From contig NZ_RBIN01000001.1 in the NCBI RefSeq assembly GCF_003633775.1, positions 186,001 through 250,000 of the forward strand: a DNA stretch of 64,000 bases. The letters run 5' to 3'. The notes under the pieces are model-generated. The model was not told the origin of the DNA, did not search any database, and saw only the letters and a program-made list of their open reading frames with translations. A program made the position numbers and the translations under genes. Below are positions 54,624-63,086 of this stretch, piece by piece (position 1 is the stretch's first letter; each line of letters begins with the position of its first letter). This DNA comes from Kushneria sinocarnis. GTDB taxonomy: Bacteria; Pseudomonadota; Gammaproteobacteria; Pseudomonadales; Halomonadaceae.

Positions 54624-55426
54624 GGGACCTCCTTCGGTTCATCGGCCGTCCGGGGGGCGGTAAGCGTGACCGTGTCGAGTGCGATGTCGCGCTCGATGAT
54701 CGCCTCGCGAGCACTTTCGGCCAGCCGGTCATCGGTGACGATCAGGTCGAAATCCTCCAGCGCACAGGCCCGGAACATGCCGAATCGGCCATACTTGGAG
54801 CTGTCGGCGACCAGCACGCTCTTGGAGGCGATCTGCAGCAGCTGCTGCTTGACCAGGATCTTCGATTCATCCGGCGTGGTCACGCCGCGTTCGAGATGCC
54901 AGGAAGAGCTGCTGAGAAAGGCGATGTCGACGTTGACCTGGCGCAGGAACTCCACCACCGAGGGGCCGACCGCCGAGTAGTTCTCGTGATTGACCCGGCC
55001 GCCGGTATGAAAGAGCTCGATGTGCGGGTACTGCGCCAGCAGCGCCGAGATGTGAAAGTTGTTGGTGACTACCGAAAGATCGTTGTGCTCGGTGAGCAGG
55101 CGAGCCATGGCGAAGGTGGTGGTGCCGGCATCGAGATAGATCGACATGCCGTCGTGGATCATGGCCGCCGCCCGCCGGGCAATCGCCTCCTTGTGCTCGA
55201 TGCTGGCAGTGGTCTTCTCCTGCCAGGCGGGCTCGTGACGGAACCGGGCAGCCAGGCGCACCCCGCCGGAGACCGAGAGCACCCGGCCCTCCTGTTCAAG
55301 CTGGGCGATATCGCGGCGTACCGTCATGTGGGAGACCCCGAGCAGGTCGGTCAGCTCGCTGATGGTCAGTACGCTCTGCCGGTCGAGCAGTTCCAGCAGG
55401 TAGTCGCGTCTTTGCGTGGGTATCAC
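54614..55426 (-). CDS. DeoR/GlpR-family transcriptional repressor
   Basis: A 270-residue regulator with the DeoR helix-turn-helix TISELTDLLGVSHMTVRRDIAQLEQEGRV and a C-terminal sugar-phosphate sensing domain (DGMSIYLDAGTTTFAMARLL, LSVVTNNFHIS, DSSKYGRFGMF). I start at GTG 55426, so that VIPTQRRDYLLELL leads the domain at the usual place. Longer in-frame starts (55495, 55669) run through a 19-bp palindrome that looks like an operator. It is the first gene of the acid sugar operon and probably represses it until a phosphorylated intermediate accumulates. Confidence 0.9.
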   Translation of the reverse strand: MIPTQRRDYLLELLDRQSVLTISELTDLLGVSHMTVRRDIAQLEQEGRVLSVSGGVRLAARFRHEPAWQEKTTASIEHKEAIARRAAAMIHDGMSIYLDAGTTTFAMARLLTEHNDLSVVTNNFHISALLAQYPHIELFHTGGRVNHENYSAVGPSVVEFLRQVNVDIAFLSSSSWHLERGVTTPDESKILVKQQLLQIASKSVLVADSSKYGRFGMFRACALEDFDLIVTDDRLAESAREAIIERDIALDTVTLTAPRTADEPKEVPWP

Positions 55427-55467
55427 GGTGGTGTTTCCGTCGATTGCTGCAGATAGCCGTGGTAAAT

Positions 55468-55486
55468 GACGTGAAAAATTCACGTC
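55468..55486. promoter_or_regulatory. 19-bp palindrome upstream of deoR (probable operator)
   Basis: GACGTGAA-AAA-TTCACGTC is a perfect palindrome with 8-bp arms, 42 bp before the deoR start. A TTGACT hexamer (minus strand, 55531-55526) upstream could be the -35, placing the palindrome near the transcription start. Confidence 0.65.
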
Positions 55487-55634
55487 GATTATCATGAAAG
55501 GCATGTTTGATGGTGGCGCGCTGAAAGTCAAAGCGCCGGTCATTAGCTTTTGGTATAAGGCGTGAAAGCCGGAATTCGGGGGAGGCGAGGATGGCGGGAG
55601 ATATCGGCCGGCCGTTGCGGATTGTGAATCGGTG

Positions 55635-56543
55635 TTAAGCGGGAGCGTGCGGCCGTGACGTATCGCCATCCGGGTGATGGCAGAAGTCGATGAAACGCGC
55701 CAGCAGTGGGCTGATGTACTTGTCGCGGTGGGTGATCAGGTGAAACTGGCGCGGCATCGCCAGATCGATCTCGAGTTCACGCAACCGGCCATCCGCCAGG
55801 GCATGGCGGGCTTCCAGTTCGGAGACACAGGTCAGCCCCATGCCGGCGGCAGTCGCATTGATGATCGCTTCGGTGGCGTTGAGCTCGAGTGCGGTCTGCC
55901 AGTGTTCAAGCCGAGCGGCCAGAAAGTGCATGAACTGCTCCCGGGTACCGGAACCGGGCTCGCGCAGCACCCACTGCTGATGTTCGAGGTCGGCCACCGT
56001 GGCAACACGGCCGACCAGCGGATGCTCCGGAGCCGCCGCCACCAGCATGCGATCGTGGCGCCAGGTTCGGGCCATCAGCGGTGCGTGATCGATCCGGCCC
56101 TCGACCATGCCGATATCGAGCTCGAAGGCGTTGAGGGCCTCACCAATGGTGGCGCTGTTGACAATGGTGACCTGCTGATCGGTATGGCCGGTAAGACGAC
56201 GGAATCCCTGCAACAGCGACGGCAGCAGCTGGTGACCGATGGTATAGCTGGCACCGATTCGCAGCTTGCCGGACAGCTGCGTATGGCGATCGAAGAGCTG
56301 CTCGACGGTGGCGGCGCGGCCGAGCAGCTCATCGGCCAGCGGCAGCAGCTGGCGCCCCAGGTCGTTGATGAACAGCCGGTTGTGATGACGATCGAACAAC
56401 CGGTGGCCGTAGCGCTTCTCCAGTTCGGCCAGCGCTGCGCTGACTGCCGGCTTGGTCAGATGCAGGGCTTGCGCGGCGGCGGTCAGCGAGCCCTCGTGCA
56501 CGATGGTGACAAAGACACGCAGCTGGCGCAGGGTGATCGCCAT
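55635..56543 (-). CDS. YeiE-like LysR-family regulator
   Basis: A 302-residue LysR regulator. The winged helix reads ITLRQLRVFVTIVHEGSLTAAAQAL to KPAVSAALAELEKRYG, and the effector domain contains GKLRIGASYTIGHQLLPSLL, FELDIGMVEG and LREPGSGTREQF. These blocks follow E. coli YeiE closely. YeiE of enterobacteria is reported to respond to sulfite. It starts 4 bp after the molybdoenzyme gene, so it is made with the enzyme it probably controls. The start at 56543 gives the canonical N-terminus; the long upstream frame overlaps the molybdoenzyme gene. Confidence 0.85.
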   Translation of the reverse strand: MAITLRQLRVFVTIVHEGSLTAAAQALHLTKPAVSAALAELEKRYGHRLFDRHHNRLFINDLGRQLLPLADELLGRAATVEQLFDRHTQLSGKLRIGASYTIGHQLLPSLLQGFRRLTGHTDQQVTIVNSATIGEALNAFELDIGMVEGRIDHAPLMARTWRHDRMLVAAAPEHPLVGRVATVADLEHQQWVLREPGSGTREQFMHFLAARLEHWQTALELNATEAIINATAAGMGLTCVSELEARHALADGRLRELEIDLAMPRQFHLITHRDKYISPLLARFIDFCHHPDGDTSRPHAPA

Positions 56544-56547
56544 CGTT

Positions 56548-57621
56548 TCAATGCTCTCCGACGTGAAGCGGCCAGGCGATGACGGCGTTGTAGAGACATC
56601 CATGATCGTTCCACGGCACCCGGTCGGGCTGCACGTTGCCGGCCTCGTCGATGGCGCGTACGCGCAGCTCATGCTCGCCGGGCGCCAGCTCGGTGATGAC
56701 CGACCAGCGTACCCAGGCAGCGGGCAGGTTGGGGGCCTCCAGTCGGGCCGGCTGCCACGCGCCGTCATCAAGGCGATACTCGACCCGCTCGACCCGCCCC
56801 TCACCGGAGAAGGCCCGGCCGCGAATCACCTGCCGGCCGGCGGCGAGCCCGGCCGGCCAGTCCAGTTCGGGGACGCTCATCACCGGCATCACCGTGATGG
56901 GGATGCCATCGGCCTCGCCTTCGGCAGGGTAGTCCGGACCGGCGAGGGTATAGTCCCGGGTGTTCCAGTACGTATTCTGCTCATGGGCCGCCACGCGGAT
57001 TCGCCCCAGCCACTTGATGCTGGCCGCGCCCAGCCAGCCGGACACCACCAGCCGGGCAGGGGCGCCGTGATCACACGGCAGCGGTTCACCGTTCATCGCC
57101 AGTGCGATCAGGGTATCCTCAGCCAGCGCCTTGGCCAGCGGTAGCGGCCGGGCGAAACGCCCCTCGTCGAGTCCTTCCGGCAGTACGCTGATCGCCTCCG
57201 CCGTCACGCCGGCCTGCTCGAGCACATCGCGCAGCCGTACACCGCTCCATTCCGCTACCCCGATTGCGCCGCTGCGCCACTGGGCGCCCTCGGCCGGCTC
57301 GCCGAAGTCATGGGCGAAAAAGGCCCGGGCGTTGCCGGCGCACTCGATGGCGCGCGTGATCGAGACCTGCGGCAGTGCCTGCAGGGCCGCCAGATCGAGC
57401 GTGATCGAGCGCTCGAGGCCGTCACCCTCGAGCTGCAGTGTCCAGGTGCGGGGGTCGATCTCGGGTGTGGCGGTATGGTTGCGGATATAGAACAGGGCGG
57501 CAGGCGTCAGATAACCCGCCAGCTGCGATAACCGGGTTTCGGCATTGGACTCGCCGCCCTCGGGGGGATGGGTGAAATATCGTGTGGCCAGCGACTTGTG
57601 AATGGCGGGACGTTGCGACAT
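56548..57621 (-). CDS. sulfite oxidase-fold molybdopterin oxidoreductase
   Basis: A 357-residue protein with the sulfite oxidase catalytic fold (about residues 30-235) and the Mo-co dimerisation domain (about 240-350; PGEHELRVRAIDEAG). The molybdenum-ligand Cys is in AIECAGNARAFF, and DHGAPARLVVSGWLGAASIKWL is a family block. No Tat twin-arginine signal is visible, so it may act in the cytosol, unlike most SorA/YedY enzymes. Sulfite is the natural candidate substrate given the exporter and regulator beside it. AGGAG lies 9 nt before ATG 57621. Confidence 0.88.
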   Translation of the reverse strand: MSQRPAIHKSLATRYFTHPPEGGESNAETRLSQLAGYLTPAALFYIRNHTATPEIDPRTWTLQLEGDGLERSITLDLAALQALPQVSITRAIECAGNARAFFAHDFGEPAEGAQWRSGAIGVAEWSGVRLRDVLEQAGVTAEAISVLPEGLDEGRFARPLPLAKALAEDTLIALAMNGEPLPCDHGAPARLVVSGWLGAASIKWLGRIRVAAHEQNTYWNTRDYTLAGPDYPAEGEADGIPITVMPVMSVPELDWPAGLAAGRQVIRGRAFSGEGRVERVEYRLDDGAWQPARLEAPNLPAAWVRWSVITELAPGEHELRVRAIDEAGNVQPDRVPWNDHGCLYNAVIAWPLHVGEH

Positions 57622-57765
57622 GCCGGTTGGCTCCTGTTGACCTCGGGAAGGCTTGCGAGGCTCTCTCCGGGCAGTGTAGTAGTGTCGCAATTCCGGTGCT
57701 GCCGCGACGTGACGGATGTCCGCGCGGCAGGCGCTGGAAGACCCGTTGCCCACGGGCGGCGGGCC

Positions 57766-58746
57766 TCAGCCCGGATGGCCGGAGAGATCGGTCATCGCAA
57801 GACGTTGTCCGTAGTAGGTGGCATAGCGCAGCGCGACATACCCGACGACCACCGTGGCCACGGTGAGTTCGATATCGGCCAGTGTCTGCACCTGCGCCAC
57901 CAGCGAGCCCGGCACGCCCTGGCTTGCCAGCCATCCGGCGGTCTTCGCCATCGCCGTGGCGCCGATCACCATCGGGAAGGTGAAGGCGGCATGGGCGGGG
58001 CTGAAGGGCAGACGCAGCAGCCGGAAGAAGGCGAGATAGATCACGACCGTCATCAGCAGCGCGATGCTCCCCAGCAGGGCCACCAGCAGCGGTGAGGGCT
58101 CGGCGGACACGGTCAGGTAGCCGGCCAGACTGAGACTCGCCGGGGCCGCCATGATGGCGATGGTCGGCTTGGCGGCATCCGGGATCTCGGCTGAGAAGAT
58201 CAGCCGATGCACCATCACCGGCAGCAGCAGGGCGTACATGATCATGCCGAACCAGAGCAGACCCAGGGCGAGCGGCTGCAGGGCCGGTACCCCGGGAAAG
58301 GCGACATCGGCCACGATGATCCCGACCGGTGGCACGAACCAGCCCGGCACCATGTGGTGCAGCCTGAAGTCGCGGCAGCGATGAATGACGAAGGCGCTCA
58401 GAAAGATCAGATGCAGCCCCACTGCCACCAGCCAGAGCGCCGTACCAAGGCTGGGCACCCAGTGACCGAAGGCCTTCGAGACCACCATGAGGGCCATGGC
58501 GAAGGTGGGAACGACACTGCCGACCACCGGGTGGGCCAGATCCTGGCGCAGTGACTGCGGATGGCGGATGAAACGAACCGCCAGGATCAGCAGCAGGACT
58601 GCAGCGATGGCTGCGCCGGCTTGCTGGGCAACCCCCTTCAGCGCAGTAAGGCTCTCCCAGCTCCACCCGAGGCTGGCGATACCCAGGGCCAGCCCGGCCA
58701 TGGGGGTCGGGGCACCACGGATGACGTCTTCAAGGCGAAGTAACAT
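57766..58746 (-). CDS. TDT-family (TehA/SSU1-like) exporter
   Basis: A 326-residue membrane protein with about ten helices of the tellurite-resistance/dicarboxylate transporter (TDT) family. This family includes TehA, SLAC1 anion channels and the fungal SSU1 sulfite pump. PTPMAGLALGIASLGW starts the first helix, and HHMVPGWFVPPVG and PAHAAFTFPMVIGATAM are characteristic. AGGAG precedes the ATG by 6 nt. It is first in a set with a sulfite-oxidase-fold enzyme and a YeiE-like regulator, so sulfite export is the favoured role. Confidence 0.82.
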   Translation of the reverse strand: MLLRLEDVIRGAPTPMAGLALGIASLGWSWESLTALKGVAQQAGAAIAAVLLLILAVRFIRHPQSLRQDLAHPVVGSVVPTFAMALMVVSKAFGHWVPSLGTALWLVAVGLHLIFLSAFVIHRCRDFRLHHMVPGWFVPPVGIIVADVAFPGVPALQPLALGLLWFGMIMYALLLPVMVHRLIFSAEIPDAAKPTIAIMAAPASLSLAGYLTVSAEPSPLLVALLGSIALLMTVVIYLAFFRLLRLPFSPAHAAFTFPMVIGATAMAKTAGWLASQGVPGSLVAQVQTLADIELTVATVVVGYVALRYATYYGQRLAMTDLSGHPG

Positions 58747-58801
58747 GGCGAACTCCTGCTGACTGATCGGATGTCGCCATGCTGGACTGTCGGCTTCGGT
58801 A

Positions 58802-58807
58802 ATTATA
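58802..58807 (-). promoter_or_regulatory. TATAAT -10 box of the TDT operon
   Basis: Minus-strand TATAAT lies 56 bp before the TDT start codon. No TTGACA-like -35 is found at the proper distance, which is usual for activator-dependent LysR-controlled promoters. TTC-N13-GAA (about 58796-58814) overlaps it as a possible LysR site. Confidence 0.45.
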
Positions 58808-58863
58808 TTGGAACGTTTTTTACCGCTCGTTCACCTTAATCGAACGCTGGCCCGTCGAGCGCA

Positions 58864-58888
58864 GCGCGGCGGCGATTTGCCGCCGCGC
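58864..58888 (-). terminator. hairpin after the AGCS gene
   Basis: GCGCGGCGGC and its exact complement form a 10-bp stem with a 5-nt loop just downstream of the AGCS stop codon. There is no T-tract. Confidence 0.5.
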
Positions 58889-58897
58889 CCTCGAGGG

Positions 58898-60268
58898 TCA
58901 GTGCCGGTCGCCGGGCGTGGTCGGGCTGTGGGGCCCGGCGAAGTGCTCGCGGGTCAGTCGGAAGACCAGCGGCGACAGCAGGGCCAGAGCGATCAGGTTG
59001 GGAATCGCCATCAGCGCGTTGAAGGTATCGGCCAGCAGCCAGATGAAGTCCAGATGTGCCATGGCGCCGACCGGAATCATCAGCACGAAGGCAATGCGGT
59101 AGCCATGCGCGGCCCGGGGGCCGAAGAGATACTGGAAGCAGCGCTCGCCATAGTAGGACCAGCCGAGAATGGTGGTGAAGGCGAAGATCGCCAGCGCCGC
59201 CGCCACGATATAGTCGCCCGGCCCCGGCAGTGCGGTGCGAAAGGCCAGCGAGGTCAGCGCCGCGCCGGACTCGCCCTCCAGCCACTGCCCGGAGGTGATG
59301 ATGGCCAGGGCGGTGATGGTGCAGACCACCAGGGTGTCGATGAAGGTGCCCAGCATGGCGATCATGCCCTGGCGGACCGGACTGTTGGTCTGGGCGGCGG
59401 CGTGGGCGATGGGGGCACTGCCCAGCCCGGCTTCGTTGGAGAACACGCCGCGGGCCACGCCGAAGCGGATGGCGGCGGCCACTGCGGCACCGGCAAAGCC
59501 GCCGGCGGCCGAGACGGGGGTGAAGGCGTGCACGAAGATCAGGCCGAGCGCCTCGGGGATGTCGGTGATGTTGATCAGCAGGACCACCACACCCGCCAGC
59601 AGATAGGCGATGGCCATCAGCGGCACCAGCCGTCCGGCAACGCTGGAGATGCGCCGGATGCCGCCCAGGATGACGGCGCCGGCCAGCACCATGATGATCA
59701 GCCCGGTCAGCCAGGCGGGGATGGCAAAGGAGGTCGACAGCGCATCGGCCACCGAGTTGGCCTGCACGGTGTTGCCGATACCGAACGAGGCCAGCGCGCC
59801 GAACAGCGCAAACAGCCCGCCCAGCCAGGCAAAGCGTCTGCCCAGACCGTTACGGATGTAGTACATCGGTCCGCCGACGAAGTTGCCCTCGCTGTCGCGC
59901 TCGCGAAAGCGCACCGCGCAGACGGCCTCGGCATACTTGGTGGCCATGCCGACCAGCGCCGTGATCCACATCCAGAACACCGCGCCCGGGCCGCCCAGGG
60001 CAATGGCGGTGGCCACGCCGGCGATGTTGCCGGTGCCGATGGTGGCCGACAGCGAGGTCATCAGGGCATTGAAGGAGGAGATTTCACCGCTGTCGCGTTC
60101 GCCGCTGCGTCCCTGCCAGAGCAGCGCGAAGGCGCGGCCGATGTTGCGAATCGGCATCGCCTTCAGGCCGATCTGCAGATAGATCCCCACACCCAGCAGC
60201 AGAATCAGCATCAGCGGGCCCCATACCACGCCGTTGATGCCCTCGATAAGGCTCTGTATTACATCCAT
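58898..60268 (-). CDS. alanine/glycine:cation symporter (AGCS family)
   Basis: A 456-residue Na+ (or H+)-coupled amino acid symporter with about eleven helices. The AGCS blocks are GVWGP-like VVWGPLMLILLLGVGIYLQI, ATIGTGNIAGVATAIALGGPGAVFWMW, GGPMYYIRNGLG, GVFSNEAGLGSAPIAHAAA and FTTILGWSYYGERC. GGAG precedes the ATG at 60268; an upstream in-frame extension is not conserved in type. A second AGCS gene starts 3.4 kb away on the other strand. Confidence 0.92.
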   Translation of the reverse strand: MDVIQSLIEGINGVVWGPLMLILLLGVGIYLQIGLKAMPIRNIGRAFALLWQGRSGERDSGEISSFNALMTSLSATIGTGNIAGVATAIALGGPGAVFWMWITALVGMATKYAEAVCAVRFRERDSEGNFVGGPMYYIRNGLGRRFAWLGGLFALFGALASFGIGNTVQANSVADALSTSFAIPAWLTGLIIMVLAGAVILGGIRRISSVAGRLVPLMAIAYLLAGVVVLLINITDIPEALGLIFVHAFTPVSAAGGFAGAAVAAAIRFGVARGVFSNEAGLGSAPIAHAAAQTNSPVRQGMIAMLGTFIDTLVVCTITALAIITSGQWLEGESGAALTSLAFRTALPGPGDYIVAAALAIFAFTTILGWSYYGERCFQYLFGPRAAHGYRIAFVLMIPVGAMAHLDFIWLLADTFNALMAIPNLIALALLSPLVFRLTREHFAGPHSPTTPGDRH

Positions 60269-60383
60269 GCCCTGCTCCGTTGATTGTTGGTCGTTAGATG
60301 AGTCACGCGAGCGCTTGCTTCGGCGCATTCGGCAATGTAGCGCCGATGAAGGATGGTGTCATGACGCCCGTGCCGCGCTCGGA

Positions 60384-61487
60384 TCAGAGTGCTTCTTCCA
60401 GTGGTGCCAGCCGGCCGGGCACCAGCGCATCCTCGACGGCGCTGATGCGCAGCACATGGCCCAGCGCCGGATGCGGCGGACGGTGCACGATCACGCCCTC
60501 CGCCAGCAGGGCGCGATGTACCTCGGCGGCCCGGTCGCCGTCGGCCAGGCAGAGGGCGACGAAATTGGTCTCCCCGGGCACGACCTGACCGCCCCGGCGG
60601 CGCAGATGGGCGGCCAGCCGCTCGCGCCGGTCGACCACATCGCGAATGTGCTCGTGCACTTCTTCCTCGTGATCGACCAGCACGGTCGCGGCCTCCAGCG
60701 CCACCGAGGAGACGGCGTAGTGGATGCGTACCTTGTGCATGTCGCTGATCAGGGTCGGCGAGGCGATGGCGTAGCCGATCCGCAGCCCGGCCAGGCCGTG
60801 CGCCTTGGAAAAGGTCCGCAGCCGGACACGGCGCGGTCGCACCCGGTTGTCGCGCCGTGCCTCGGGCAGGAAGTCGTGATAGGCCTCGTCGAGCAGCAGC
60901 GTGCAGCCCTCGGGCAGGGCTTCCTCGAGGGCATCCAGGGTGTCGGGATCATGCCAGTGGCCGCTCGGGTTGTCCGGATTGGCCAGATAGACCAGCTGGG
61001 CCTCGTGCCGGCAGGCGGCCTCGGCGAGTGCCCCGGGATCGGGTGACAGGGCGGGGGCCTGGCCTGCCGGGTCCGCCTCGCTGCGGTAGGGCACTTCGAT
61101 GATGTGACACCCCTGACCCTCGGCGAAATAGCCGAAGGTGGGGTAGGTGCCGGCACTGGTGATCACCGTGGCACCGGGATCGCAGAGCGTGCGCAGGGCG
61201 AGGGCGATCAGGCTGTCGGCGCCGGCATCGATGATCAGCGCCTCCATGGGCACCCCGAGCCGATCCTGCAGCCGGCTGCGCAGCTCGAAGGCTTCCGCAT
61301 CCCCGTAGGCACGCGCCAGCCGGGCGACCTCTCCCCCGAGCGCTTGACCCAGCGCCCGATGCGGCATGTCCAGGCCCTCGTTGGAGCCCAGCTGATGGGG
61401 TACCCGGCGACCCAGCCGGCGCTCCAGTGCGCGCAGGCCGGGGAAGGGGTTGGCGGGGCCGTGGCGATCGAGGTGGCGAGCAGTCAT
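60384..61487 (-). CDS. HisC-like PLP aminotransferase (class I/II)
   Basis: A 367-residue fold-type I PLP enzyme. YLANPDNPSGHW (cofactor and substrate contacts), LLLDEAYHDF and FSKAHGLAGLRIGYA with the PLP Lys match histidinol-phosphate aminotransferase-like enzymes. No his operon surrounds it, and related paralogs act on phenylalanine, tyrosine or other substrates, so no symbol is given. The start at 61487 gives a typical N-terminus but has a poor ribosome site. It follows the lipoprotein gene by 28 bp in a four-gene set. Confidence 0.85.
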   Translation of the reverse strand: MTARHLDRHGPANPFPGLRALERRLGRRVPHQLGSNEGLDMPHRALGQALGGEVARLARAYGDAEAFELRSRLQDRLGVPMEALIIDAGADSLIALALRTLCDPGATVITSAGTYPTFGYFAEGQGCHIIEVPYRSEADPAGQAPALSPDPGALAEAACRHEAQLVYLANPDNPSGHWHDPDTLDALEEALPEGCTLLLDEAYHDFLPEARRDNRVRPRRVRLRTFSKAHGLAGLRIGYAIASPTLISDMHKVRIHYAVSSVALEAATVLVDHEEEVHEHIRDVVDRRERLAAHLRRRGGQVVPGETNFVALCLADGDRAAEVHRALLAEGVIVHRPPHPALGHVLRISAVEDALVPGRLAPLEEAL

Positions 61488-61515
61488 GGCAGTGGTGTCC
61501 GGAGCTTGCGAAGTG

Positions 61516-62055
61516 TCAGGGCGTCGCTCTGTCGGTGGCTGAAGTCCCGACCGACGAGAGCAGGGCATCGGCATCGAAGGCGCCCTCGATGTGATGCTTC
61601 CAGTCGGCGCTGACGGCGGTCGGCGCCGTCAGCTCCAGGGTCAGCCGATAGGGGTAGAGCGTGCGATCGGAGAGCTTGAGTGCCGGTGCAGAAGCGGCCA
61701 GTCGGGTACTCAGGATGCGCTGATTGTCGGCCAGGCTCGGGGTGCCCTCGATCGGCTGCCAGGCCAGGATCTGCGGGCCGTCGTCCCGTGCCAGCAGGGT
61801 GCGGATCAGGGTCTCGCGCAGCCGGGCGGCGTCGATCGGCAGGCGGTCATCCACCTGGGGCGGTGCCACCAGGATGACCCGTTGCCCGGGCGGTATGGCC
61901 CAGTCGTCGGCGGCGAGTACCTGACGCGCCGCCGACTCCCCCAGGCTCGCCAGCGGTGAGCGTGGTTCGACGGGGGCGCCATTGCCGAACAGGGCGCAGC
62001 CGGCGAGCCAGCAGGGCAGCAGCAGGACCACAAGTTGACGGAACAGGGCGCTCAT
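61516..62055 (-). CDS. putative lipoprotein of unknown function
   Basis: A 179-residue protein with a lipoprotein signal peptide ending in LAGC (Cys about residue 20). The mature part has VILVAPPQVDDRLPIDAARLRETLIRTLL and LTLELTAPT strand segments that suggest a small mixed alpha/beta domain. I recognise no family. The start ATG overlaps the stop of the hydrolase gene (ATGA), which both fixes the start and indicates translational coupling. The next gene downstream is the aminotransferase. Confidence 0.75.
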   Translation of the reverse strand: MSALFRQLVVLLLPCWLAGCALFGNGAPVEPRSPLASLGESAARQVLAADDWAIPPGQRVILVAPPQVDDRLPIDAARLRETLIRTLLARDDGPQILAWQPIEGTPSLADNQRILSTRLAASAPALKLSDRTLYPYRLTLELTAPTAVSADWKHHIEGAFDADALLSSVGTSATDRATP

Positions 62056-63047
62056 GGCGAGATCTCGCAATGGACGGAGGCGACATTGTCGTTACGCTGC
62101 GCCTCGACGAAGTCGAGCAGCACCGTGAACAGTGGCTGCCGGAGCGTCTCGTGTTCATTGACCAGGTGATGCCTGGCCCGGGTATTACGCTCGATGCGGG
62201 CCATGGGGAATTGTGCGGCCAGCACCTGCAGGTTCCAGCGCCAGTCGACGGTGGCATCCTGCTCGCCCTGCAGGATCAGGACCGGCAGCGCGCGGGGCGA
62301 CAGCATGCAAAACCGCGCCATCCAGCGGCGCATGGCGCGTACCCAGACCAGCGGCAGCCGCTCGGCCTGCAGCGGGTCGCCATGGCGCAGGAAGGCCACG
62401 AAGTCGGCATCGGTCGAGTTGGGGTGATGAGTGCGCGGGATCGAGCGCACGAAGGGGCCGGCGATATCGTGCAGCCAGCGCGCCCGTTTCCAGCCGCGCG
62501 GGCGGACCAGCGGCGCCAGCAGCACCAGGGCCTGCCAGGGTGAGTGCTCGCGGCGGGAGAGGGCATCGGTGGCAAGGATGGCGCCGCCGGTGCTCTGGCC
62601 GATGCCGATCCAGGGGCCCTGCATCAGTGCGCGCTCGTCGAGCTGATCCGTCAGCGCCTGCAGACAGTGGATATAGTCGGCAAAGTCGTCGATGGCCGCG
62701 CGCTCGCCGCTGGAGAGGCCATGGCCGGGCAGGTCCCAGAGGATGACCTGCCAGCCGGCAGCGAGCAGGGTCTTCAGCAGATGCCGGTAAAGGCCGAGAT
62801 GATCGAAGTAGCCGTGGACCACCACCACGGTACCGTGCGGCGGCTGCGCGGGGCGCCAGCGCTGTACCCAGAGCCGATAGCCGGCGCAGTCGATCTGACC
62901 GGCGTCCAGGCCTGCCGCCATCGGTAGCGCCTCGTCGAGGCGGTAGTGGCGCAGATAGGGCGCCAGTACCCCGCCGAGCGGCTCGGGGACAGGGGCCAGC
63001 TCGCCGTAGTCGAGCAGGTTGGCAAAGGGGGCGTTGTGACCGGTCAT
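62052..63047 (-). CDS. alpha/beta hydrolase, monoglyceride lipase/lysophospholipase-like
   Basis: A 331-residue serine hydrolase of the Hydrolase_4 group. VVVVHGYFDHLGLYRHL and LWDLPGHGLSSGERAAIDDF form the oxyanion and lid region. The nucleophile elbow is GIGQSTGG (Ser about 160), with Asp in GEQDATVDW and His in RHHLVNE. Members hydrolyse monoacylglycerols or lysophospholipids. There is no signal peptide, so it is probably cytosolic. It is coupled to the lipoprotein gene by a 4-nt overlap. Confidence 0.85.
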   Translation of the reverse strand: MTGHNAPFANLLDYGELAPVPEPLGGVLAPYLRHYRLDEALPMAAGLDAGQIDCAGYRLWVQRWRPAQPPHGTVVVVHGYFDHLGLYRHLLKTLLAAGWQVILWDLPGHGLSSGERAAIDDFADYIHCLQALTDQLDERALMQGPWIGIGQSTGGAILATDALSRREHSPWQALVLLAPLVRPRGWKRARWLHDIAGPFVRSIPRTHHPNSTDADFVAFLRHGDPLQAERLPLVWVRAMRRWMARFCMLSPRALPVLILQGEQDATVDWRWNLQVLAAQFPMARIERNTRARHHLVNEHETLRQPLFTVLLDFVEAQRNDNVASVHCEISP

Positions 63048-63086
63048 GATCGGCCATGCTAGCGCTGCACCGCGGTCAGCGCCAGT

